From JAKBCQ01 sp021807585 (GTDB lineage Bacteria; Planctomycetota; Planctomycetia; Isosphaerales; Isosphaeraceae): a DNA stretch of 11,836 bases. The stretch spans positions 1 to 11,836 of the forward strand of contig DAHWFG010000540.1 of NCBI GenBank assembly GCA_027325115.1, read 5' to 3'. This document shows, piece by piece, positions 1 to 5,813 of this stretch (its first letter is position 1; each line of letters starts with the position of its first letter). The notes beneath the pieces were generated by a model that did no database searches, was not told the origin of the DNA, and worked only from the letters and a program-made list of their open reading frames with translations. A program made the translations under genes and the position numbers.

Positions 1-1
1 C

Positions 2-535
2 GCGCGATTGCGCGACCGGGGAGGGTTGATTTTGGGGATTTGCAACGGCTTCCAAACGCTCGTCAAGGCGGGATTTCTGCCGGGCGGAACCGACGCGAAG
101 CCCGCGACGCTTACGCATAACGATTCGCGACGCTATGAGGCGCGGTGGACGAGGCTCGTCGTCGCATCCCGACGCTGCGTGTTCCTCGCCGCCGACGACC
201 CGCTCGAACTCCCGGTGGCGCACGGCGAAGGAAAGTTCGTCGTCGCCGATCCCGCGGCTCTCGATCAACTGTTCGACGGGGAACAGATCGTTCTGCGCTA
301 TGCCGATTCCGATAATCGTCCGACCGAGCTTTATCCCGCCAACCCCAACGGCTCGGCGCGCGGAGTCGCCGCGGTTTGCGACCCCACGGGCCGAGTCTTC
401 GGCCTCATGCCCCACCCCGAACGCTACGTCGAGAAGTTTCATCATCCCCGCTGGACAAGGCTCGAACATCGAAACGATCGCGTCCCCGACGGCCTACAAA
501 TCTTTCAGAACGCGGTCGCGGCGCTCCGACAATAG
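2..535 (+). CDS. purQ: Phosphoribosylformylglycinamidine synthase subunit PurQ (glutaminase), 3' part
   Basis: This is the C-terminal part of the class I glutamine amidotransferase subunit of FGAM synthase. PurQ hydrolyses glutamine and passes ammonia to PurL, which converts FGAR to FGAM in cytoplasmic purine synthesis. The frame is open to the left edge, so the start lies outside the window. About 177 codons are visible; stand-alone PurQ proteins are usually about 220-270 residues. The nucleophile elbow reads LGICNGFQ, with the catalytic Cys encoded at 41-43. The other catalytic residues lie in MPHPERYVEKFHHPRW, with His at 413-415 and Glu at 419-421. The triad is therefore complete. The segment AANPNGSARG..AV.DPTGRVFGLMPHPE is typical of PurQ. 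The gene ends in TAG and converges on the repeat-protein gene. The family call is firm. The upstream neighbours, possibly other pur genes, cannot be seen. Confidence 0.95.
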   Translation, partial: ARLRDRGGLILGICNGFQTLVKAGFLPGGTDAKPATLTHNDSRRYEARWTRLVVASRRCVFLAADDPLELPVAHGEGKFVVADPAALDQLFDGEQIVLRYADSDNRPTELYPANPNGSARGVAAVCDPTGRVFGLMPHPERYVEKFHHPRWTRLEHRNDRVPDGLQIFQNAVAALRQ

Positions 536-636
536 ATCCAGATATCGTTAATATTTGTCAATCCGTCGGTCGGATCGGATCGGGGCGCCTCACGAACGCC
601 CAAAAGCCTGAAAATACTTATCTGTTTGATAATTGA
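536..636. other. Short convergent intergenic gap, no clear terminator
   Basis: This 101-bp gap separates two convergent genes. It becomes AT-rich towards its right side. I see no GC-rich stem followed by a T run in either direction. The only symmetric element is the AT palindrome listed at 631-642. Confidence 0.6.
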
Positions 637-642
637 TCAATT
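631..642. repeat. Perfect 12-bp palindrome AATTGATCAATT at the stop codon of the repeat-protein gene
   Basis: The sequence is its own reverse complement and contains the TGA stop (637-639, minus strand) of the neighbouring gene. The same half-sites, AATTGA and TCAATT, recur upstream of that gene at 1694-1710 with a 5-bp spacer. With no spacer it cannot fold into a normal hairpin, so a protein-binding site or coincidence is more likely than a terminator. Confidence 0.45.
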
Positions 643-1620
643 GACTCCCGGGAGCGGTCCGCCCGGTCCGGTCGGCGCCGACGAACCCGTCGGGCGTCCC
701 GTCGCGTTCGGTTGAATCGGCATCGCGTTGGGATTGAGCGGCATCGCCGCTGCGGGGGGAATGATCTGTCCGTTCATCTGCGCCTGGATCGCCGCGCTTT
801 CGATCGGGTTTCTCGTTCCCGAGGCGGCCTGATTGCTCATCTGAGCCTGAAGCGCCGCGGGATCGTTCGAGTTGAGCGGGAAAGCATTGACCGGAACTCC
901 CTGATTGTTCACCTGAGTTTGCATCGTCCCAGGGTCGTACGGCGCGCGAACTCCCTGTCCTTGATTCGCGCCCGCAACGGCTTGATAATTGTTATTCATG
1001 GTGATATTTGCACGATTTGAAACAAGATAGGCGACCTTGCCGTCTTTGCCGATCGCTCGCATCCGCGCGACGCCTGTCGGATGGACGTCGAGGCTGAGCA
1101 GGTTTTTGAGGTCGGGATCGTAAAAGCTGAGAGTCGACCAGCCGTCTTTGGCGATGCCGAGACAGACGCGCTCTTTCCCCCTTTTGCCGATCAGCGCCAT
1201 CGAGGCTGCGCCGTCGACGTCGATGCCGACGAGCATCCGTTCGCGACCGTCGCGATCGAGAAAATGGAGGACGGGCGAGCCGTCGGGTCGAAAACGGAAC
1301 TCGGCGCGATTACTTCCGTGCTTATCGTGGAGCGAAAGCACGGGCATGCCGTTGGGATCGGTTTCCCAAAGCCCTTTGACGTTCCCCTCGCGATCGCGGA
1401 GGACGAAATTGCGGGCCTCGATCGTCCGTGCGATCTGCGGCTGTTTGTCGGCGACGACGAGCGTCGCCCCCGCGCCGAGAAGCACCGCCGCGGCGATCCA
1501 AACCCTGGATTTTGAGCGATTTGGTCGTTCGATCGCGGCGAGTCGGCGCACCAATCCGGCGTTTTCGCGCTCGATTCGCTCGAGTCGATTCTTCCATTCG
1601 GCGATTGTTTGCTCGTCCAT
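637..1620 (-). CDS. Membrane-anchored protein with tandem 23-residue beta-type repeats and a Gln/Asn/Pro-rich tail
   Basis: This is a 327-aa protein that I cannot assign to a named family. Residues 1-32 are charged and heptad-like, probably a short coiled coil. Residues 39-57 (RVWIAAAVLLGAGATLVVA) form one membrane segment after a basic NRSKSR stretch, suggesting a cytoplasmic N-terminus and an exported remainder. Residues 72-186 are five consecutive units of exactly 23 residues, and a partial sixth runs to about residue 200. The pattern is roughly hydrophobic-x-hydrophobic-x-D-x-x-G, then charged residues, then hydrophobic-x-x-x-DG-x-P, which suggests repeated beta hairpins or a solenoid. 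The tail (about 205-327) is low-complexity and rich in Q, N, P, A and G, with three QxQ(V/M)xxQ blocks. The ATG at 1618-1620 is preceded by AAAGGGGA about 7 nt upstream. The gene ends in TGA, is convergent with purQ and divergent from the Hint protein gene. Its role is unknown; a surface or envelope scaffold is a guess. Confidence 0.8.
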   Translation of the reverse strand: MDEQTIAEWKNRLERIERENAGLVRRLAAIERPNRSKSRVWIAAAVLLGAGATLVVADKQPQIARTIEARNFVLRDREGNVKGLWETDPNGMPVLSLHDKHGSNRAEFRFRPDGSPVLHFLDRDGRERMLVGIDVDGAASMALIGKRGKERVCLGIAKDGWSTLSFYDPDLKNLLSLDVHPTGVARMRAIGKDGKVAYLVSNRANITMNNNYQAVAGANQGQGVRAPYDPGTMQTQVNNQGVPVNAFPLNSNDPAALQAQMSNQAASGTRNPIESAAIQAQMNGQIIPPAAAMPLNPNAMPIQPNATGRPTGSSAPTGPGGPLPGVN

Positions 1621-1693
1621 GAGCGTCCCCTTTCTCGACCCGGATCTTGACCCCGGGCCGGCTCGAAGGGGCTAGAATGCCTTAACGTTCGCG

Positions 1694-1710
1694 AATTGAC
1701 CAGATCAATT
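1694..1710. repeat. Inverted repeat AATTGA-N5-TCAATT upstream of the repeat-protein gene
   Basis: Six-base arms are separated by CCAGA, about 74 bp upstream of the start codon at 1620. The arms are identical to the halves of the palindrome at the other end of the same gene (631-642). The position would suit an operator, but no regulator is known. Confidence 0.35.
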
Positions 1711-2125
1711 TTCGAGGCGCCCGCTGCGATCACGCGATCAATGAATGTGAGTTCGACGGCTCGCTCGGTTCGAATCGAAGCGACGAAGTCTCGAGCCGAC
1801 GAAAACCGCCGATCGAGAAGCGATTCGTGCCGCCGGGAAAGAAGCGGCGAGGTCGCGGTTCGTCGGCCGAGCGCGACCGCGGAGCGGGTCGAAAGCTTGC
1901 GACCGGATCATGTAATTCTAAGCACTATTATAATATTATTAATATATATAATATAATAATCAAATGTAAACCGTCGGCGTTCGTTCCGTCGACGGATTAT
2001 CAAAAAAATCAAACATAAATAAAATTGTTTGTTTGTCGGGCTCGTGTCGGATCGTTCGTGGAGTTCGAGGCGAATCGAGTACGACTTTGCGGCGGGAGTC
2101 GGTCGAATGTCTTTCGGTTGGACGA

Positions 2126-2154
2126 TTGCATCGCGTGTCGATACGCGTTACACT
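2126..2154 (+). promoter_or_regulatory. Weak candidate sigma-70-like promoter for the Hint-protein gene
   Basis: TTGCAT (2126-2131), a 17-bp spacer and TACACT (2149-2154) have correct spacing but only about 3/6 and 4/6 matches to the consensus hexamers. It would give a leader of about 55 nt before the ATG at 2219. It is the best-spaced pair I found close to the gene, but the evidence is weak. Confidence 0.25.
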
Positions 2155-2205
2155 CGTTATATCAAATCGAGCGTTCCGTCGTCTTTCGTTTGTTAACCGG
2201 TGACG

Positions 2206-2211
2206 AGGAGG
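2206..2211 (+). promoter_or_regulatory. Perfect Shine-Dalgarno AGGAGG for the Hint-protein gene
   Basis: AGGAGG lies 7 nt before the ATG at 2219. An in-frame TGA at 2201-2203 excludes any earlier start, so this site fixes the start codon. Confidence 0.9.
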
Positions 2212-2218
2212 GAAATCC

Positions 2219-4234
2219 ATGTTCTCGATGATCGTCCTCTTTTGCTGCGCTCTCGATGGAGATTCGACGACTTCCGGATCGAACGCGCCGGCTAAGGTAA
2301 ACGTCGCCGGCGCCGGCGACGATCAGACGTATGACGAACTCGTAGCGCAAGCGGGCCGCGACGCCGAGGCTCACGTTCGGCTGGCGCTTTGGTGCGAGGC
2401 TCGCGGGATGACCGAAAAACGCGCCAAGCATCTCGCGCTCGCGGTTCAATTCGATCCCACGAACTCGCTCGCACGCGGTCTTATGGGCCAAATCGAAGAT
2501 CGAGGAGCATGGAAAAGCGCCGAATCGATCAAGAAGCGGGTCGAATCGGACGAAGCGCTCGCCGAGACGCTTTCTCAATACAACACGCGTCGAGCCAAAA
2601 TTAACGAGATGGAAGAGGCTCGACGTAAAATCGTCGGCGACCTTGAACGGAACGGTAATGTGCTTGAAGCACAAGCATACAGACATTTTACCGGCATTAA
2701 AATTGCTCCAGAACATCATAAACTCGGAGTTTGGTGCGACGAGCACGGGCTCAAGCCCGAGGCGCGCGCCCACTTCACGATGGCGGTTCATCTCGACCCG
2801 TACCGCGATATCGATTGGAAACGTCTCGGTTACATCAAACGCGACGGCCGCTGGATGTCGCGCGAACAAATCGAGGCCGAGGACGACGAAGCGTACGCTC
2901 AGGCGGCCGCCGATCGCCATTGGGAACCGCTGCTGAAACGGTGGAAAACCTGGCTCTCGGACGAGATTCTCGAGAAAAAAGCGCTCAAGAACCTCAACAC
3001 GATCACCGATCCCCGCGCCGTGACTTCGATTCGCCTCGTGTTCAACGAGAAAACCCGCGCCGTCGAACTCCTCAAGATTGAGATGCTCAAACGGATTCCA
3101 GGACGCGAGTCGTCGCGCACGCTCGCGGCGCTCGCGATCGGTTCACCAACCGAAGAGGTCCGCAACCAGGCGAGCCTGGCGCTTAAAGGACGCGACCTGA
3201 AGGATTTTGCCGAAACGCTTGTTAATATGATTCATTCTCCAATTCAATATAAAGTTCAACCCGTGAGCGGTCCCGGTTCGACGGGGGGGCTGCTGATCGA
3301 CACGCCTCGATTTCGGGTGCTTCGAACGTACGACGCGCCTCCCGCGTTTCGTTTCGACTCAAAGTTCAACGGATATGCGGGGCTCGATCCCAACGGGATG
3401 CCGATCGTCGCTTCGGGGAACGATGTCAAACGATTCAAGGACGCTTCGACGCCTATCGAGCAGATGGAACTGGCGATTCTGGAGGAGCGAACCGGCGCGT
3501 TGATCGCCGCGGCGAACATCAAGGCCGCGGTCGCTCAGAATCGCCTGATCGCCGACGTCCAGGATATTGAACGAACGAACTCGTCCGCCGAGGCCCTCAA
3601 TGAACGCGTCGTCCCCGTGCTCCAAACCGCGCTCGACGCCCCCGATTTGCAAGATAATGAAGATGCGTGGAAGCAATGGTATTTTGATAAGGTCGGTTAC
3701 AGTTATCAACCTCCTACCAAAGTGACGCTCGTGCAAAACGCGGTTCCTCAGTTGCCCCCGCCGACGTTCTCGGACTGTTTCGCAGCGGGGACGCCCGTTC
3801 GGACGATCGACGGACCGCGGCCGATCGAATCGCTCCACGTCGGCGATCGCGTTTTGAGCCAGGACGTCAAAACCGGGACGCTCCATTTCAAGCCGATCCT
3901 CGCCGTGCACCAAAGCCCGCCGTGGGAGACGAGACGACTGACGCTCAACGACTCCGCACCGATCGTCACTTGTATCTATCATCGTTTTTGGAAATCCGGC
4001 GAAGGCTGGGTTATGGCCCGCGATCTCAAAAAAGGAGACTCGGTACGCGTGCTGGGGGGCGTCGCCGCCGTCGCCGAGATCGTCCCCGGTCCCGCGCTCC
4101 CGGTTTACAACATCGACGTCGCCGACGACCGTACGTTCTTCGCGGGCGTGCTCGACGCGCTCGTGCACGACAACACGCCGCCGGGCTCGACCGGAAAAAA
4201 TCCGTTCGACGCGATTGCGCCCCATTCAAAATAA
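2219..4234 (+). CDS. TPR/HEAT-like repeat protein with a C-terminal Hint (hedgehog/intein-type) domain
   Basis: This is a 671-aa protein of unknown role. A short hydrophobic start (MIVLFCCAL) could be a weak export signal. Two TPR-like units are visible: LALWCEARGMTEKRAKHLALAVQ (about 55-78) and LGVWCDEHGLKPEARAHFTM (about 168-188), the second followed by LGYIKRDGRWMSREQ. Residues 235-345 are helical and HEAT-like, with alternating LAALAIGSPTEEVRNQASLALKG-type motifs. From residue 517 a Hint domain begins with DCFAAGTPVRTIDG (Cys520), continues with PIESLHVGDRVLS, the block-B-like T584-C-I-Y-H588-RFW, DLKKGDSV, and VYNIDV....TFFAGV, and ends in LVHDN (649-652) followed by Thr653. In hedgehog and intein relatives, the N-terminal Cys and the TxxH-type His drive an N-to-S acyl shift. 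Only 19 residues follow VHDN, too few for a toxin domain. Autoprocessing is possible but unproven. Start and frame are secure. Confidence 0.85.
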   Translation: MFSMIVLFCCALDGDSTTSGSNAPAKVNVAGAGDDQTYDELVAQAGRDAEAHVRLALWCEARGMTEKRAKHLALAVQFDPTNSLARGLMGQIEDRGAWKSAESIKKRVESDEALAETLSQYNTRRAKINEMEEARRKIVGDLERNGNVLEAQAYRHFTGIKIAPEHHKLGVWCDEHGLKPEARAHFTMAVHLDPYRDIDWKRLGYIKRDGRWMSREQIEAEDDEAYAQAAADRHWEPLLKRWKTWLSDEILEKKALKNLNTITDPRAVTSIRLVFNEKTRAVELLKIEMLKRIPGRESSRTLAALAIGSPTEEVRNQASLALKGRDLKDFAETLVNMIHSPIQYKVQPVSGPGSTGGLLIDTPRFRVLRTYDAPPAFRFDSKFNGYAGLDPNGMPIVASGNDVKRFKDASTPIEQMELAILEERTGALIAAANIKAAVAQNRLIADVQDIERTNSSAEALNERVVPVLQTALDAPDLQDNEDAWKQWYFDKVGYSYQPPTKVTLVQNAVPQLPPPTFSDCFAAGTPVRTIDGPRPIESLHVGDRVLSQDVKTGTLHFKPILAVHQSPPWETRRLTLNDSAPIVTCIYHRFWKSGEGWVMARDLKKGDSVRVLGGVAAVAEIVPGPALPVYNIDVADDRTFFAGVLDALVHDNTPPGSTGKNPFDAIAPHSK

Positions 4235-4484
4235 AGAGTGTTATGATGTTTACATCATTTCGCTCGACCGCGATTCGTCCGCTTCGATCATTCCGACGGA
4301 TCGACGATCGCAAGCGGGACGATTCGCGCCGGGTTACAGAGCGTAACCGACGGCGATTCGCACTCCCGAAAGCATTCACGCCGTCTTATTCGCCGATACG
4401 TTTACGCGGAAGTTTCTTGATGCGCCCGGTCGAATCGGCGGAGCGCGAGCGATCCCGCGATCACGAACGACATTACGACCTTAT
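4235..4484. other. Convergent intergenic region, 250 bp
   Basis: The region lies between the convergent Hint and IPT genes. The centre is ordinary GC-rich sequence with no gene-like frame. Each end carries a short AT-rich symmetric element (listed separately), placed where each gene's transcript would end. No classical GC stem plus T tract was found. Confidence 0.5.
4243..4258. terminator. AT-rich inverted repeat just after the Hint gene; possible weak terminator
   Basis: ATGATGT-TT-ACATCAT has perfect 7-bp arms around a TT centre, beginning 9 nt after the TAA stop (4232-4234) and followed by TT. The stem is short and AT-rich, so intrinsic termination would be weak. A binding site is also possible. 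Confidence 0.3.
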
Positions 4485-4493
4485 TTATAAGGT
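4478..4493. terminator. AT-rich inverted repeat across the stop codon of the IPT gene
   Basis: ACCTTAT-TT-ATAAGGT has perfect 7-bp arms around a TT centre and includes the TAA stop (4485-4487, minus strand). Its architecture matches the element at 4243-4258, although the arm sequences differ. It could mark the 3' end of the transcript, but it has no T tract typical of a strong terminator. Confidence 0.3.
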
Positions 4494-5732
4494 TATAAGC
4501 AAAGAATTAACCTTGCAGAGGCGGATTCGCTTGACCGCGATCACATTCCCGCGGCCGTTTTTTTCAAGGCTCTCGGGAAGTTTGACGTTCGATTCGTAAA
4601 CGACGGCGCGGGCTCGATCGGCGACGACTCGACCGCCGTTCGTAACGAAAAGCATGCTCCCCCCCGTCGTCACGATCCCCCCGTCGCCCGCCAATACGAC
4701 GCCGACGAACGATTGCGGCGTCACGATACCCGACGCCGCCACTCCAATATCGAGCGGTTTGATCCCGTGCGGAACCGGAGCGAAGCCGACCGCGGGGATC
4801 GTCACCGAAGCTCCCGCGGGATTGATCGCGACGATCAGATTCTGACCCGAAATGGTTCCCGAATCGCTCGGAATCTCGATCCGAATCCGTCGATCCGATA
4901 CGACCTGGAATCCCGCCTTTTGAAGATCGTATCTTCGACTATTTACAAGAAAAATGCTAGTTGTATCTGAGAATCCTGATCCGTTGAGTTCGACGATATC
5001 GCCCGCTCGGGCGTAGGGAGGGTTGATCGAATCGATCCGCGGCGGAGCGGTCGACTCGCCGCGCGGAGCGAACGGCGCCTCGAACACGTACGGATCGATT
5101 CCCGGGCTCACGCTGATCTCCCCGACGGGAAGGTGAAGAACGCGCCCTTCGGGATTTTTCGCCGAGAAAAACCGAGCTCCAAAACGCGACCCCGGCTCCT
5201 CGATGATGAACCCCTTTTCGTTCTCATACCGATCGAGATACCCGCCGCGCTTCACCAACACCAGCGGCGCATTCGCTCCATCGAGCACGATCCCTCCCGG
5301 CTCAATCACCGCGATTCCGCCGGCTCGCCGCGCAACACCATTCGCTTTTACATGATAAAATGTGTTGTTCCCGGCGCCGGCGGCGTTCTTATCGGTCACG
5401 TTCATCGCCGAAGGGGGCGCCGCGATCGTCGCCGAATCGGCGGTCACGACGACGATCGTCGCCGAAACTCCGGGAAGAAAGACGTCGGGTGCGATCGCCA
5501 ACACCTCGCGATTGGATTTCACCTTGATCTTGGCGCGTTTGACCGATCGCTCGCACGCGAAGAGAACAAGACGCGTCCGCGCAAGGTCGCTCCCCTTGAT
5601 CGAAACGATCGTCCCCGCGGGACCCGAGTCGGGCTCGATCGAGTAAATCTCGCCGCCGCACGCCGCCGACGACGTGTAAAAAATCAATAATATAACGAAT
5701 AATAAAACATAATTGATCTTAATTAACCTCAT
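4485..5732 (-). CDS. Secreted protein with two IPT/TIG domains
   Basis: This is a 415-aa exported protein. It begins with a signal peptide: MRLIKINY, a hydrophobic core VLLFVILLIFY, then TSSAACGG. Residues 28-112 (IYSIEPDSGPAGTIVSIKGS...) and 232-313 (RIDSINPPYARAGDIVELNGSGF...) are immunoglobulin-like IPT/TIG folds. Each is followed by a related module: GGIVLDGANAPLVLVKRGGYL (about 146-166) and GGIVTTGGSMLFVTNGGRVV (about 351-370). The protein therefore looks like a duplicated IPT-plus-module unit. IPT domains occur in extracellular and surface proteins, so an envelope or extracellular binding role is likely. The start at 5732 was chosen over an in-frame ATG at 5762 because AGGAG lies 8 nt upstream of it and the signal peptide begins there; the earlier ATG has no ribosome site. 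It lies 81 nt downstream of the thioredoxin-like gene on the same strand, so co-transcription is likely. Confidence 0.8.
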   Translation of the reverse strand: MRLIKINYVLLFVILLIFYTSSAACGGEIYSIEPDSGPAGTIVSIKGSDLARTRLVLFACERSVKRAKIKVKSNREVLAIAPDVFLPGVSATIVVVTADSATIAAPPSAMNVTDKNAAGAGNNTFYHVKANGVARRAGGIAVIEPGGIVLDGANAPLVLVKRGGYLDRYENEKGFIIEEPGSRFGARFFSAKNPEGRVLHLPVGEISVSPGIDPYVFEAPFAPRGESTAPPRIDSINPPYARAGDIVELNGSGFSDTTSIFLVNSRRYDLQKAGFQVVSDRRIRIEIPSDSGTISGQNLIVAINPAGASVTIPAVGFAPVPHGIKPLDIGVAASGIVTPQSFVGVVLAGDGGIVTTGGSMLFVTNGGRVVADRARAVVYESNVKLPESLEKNGRGNVIAVKRIRLCKVNSLLITL

Positions 5733-5792
5733 GATCTTCGCTCCTCGCTCCGAGGATTGCATCGTGTTTTCGGGAGTGATTCCGACGCGCGG

Positions 5793-5812
5793 CGCGGTAT
5801 CGACCGACCGCG
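5793..5812 (-). other. Intercistronic stem-loop after the thioredoxin-like gene
   Basis: Arms CGCGGT and ACCGCG enclose an 8-nt loop directly after the TAG stop (5814-5816, minus strand). No T tract follows, so it is unlikely to be a full terminator. It may be a 3' stabiliser or partial attenuator between the two co-oriented genes. Confidence 0.35.
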
Positions 5813-5813
5813 T

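Larger units (their letters stand above)
1621..2218. other. 598-bp divergent intergenic region with an AT-only core
   Basis: This region separates two divergent genes, so promoters for both should lie here. I see no convincing gene: the short open frames have arginine-rich, unstructured translations typical of out-of-frame GC-rich DNA. Positions 1916-1972 are almost entirely A and T and hold an imperfect inverted repeat of ATTATAATATTAT type, in strong contrast to the flanks. A second A-rich stretch (1998-2030) follows the palindrome CCGTCGACGG at 1986-1995. Possible roles are a promoter UP element, a site for a nucleoid-associated protein, or a DNA-unwinding element. None can be decided from sequence alone. 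Confidence 0.6.

Noticed and set aside
1647..1678. TTGACC...TAGAAT as a + strand promoter
   Set aside because: The spacer is 20 bp, too long for a sigma-70 promoter, and no + strand gene starts for more than 500 bp downstream.
1762..1782. Possible tRNA T-arm (GGTTCGAATC)
   Set aside because: The flanking bases do not form a 5-bp T stem, and no anticodon arm, D arm or acceptor stem fits around it.
2162..2920. A 252-codon open frame on the minus strand
   Set aside because: It is opposite the TPR part of the Hint gene, crosses its ribosome site, and has no recognisable motif.
3359..4225. A 288-codon open frame on the minus strand, opposite the Hint gene
   Set aside because: It lies entirely opposite clear Hint-protein coding sequence, and its translation is rich in Arg/Asp/Val as expected for antisense of GC-rich codons.
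3922..4599. A 225-codon + strand frame running past the Hint gene stop
   Set aside because: It overlaps the Hint domain out of frame, and its translation is an arginine-rich repeat-like shadow with no motif.
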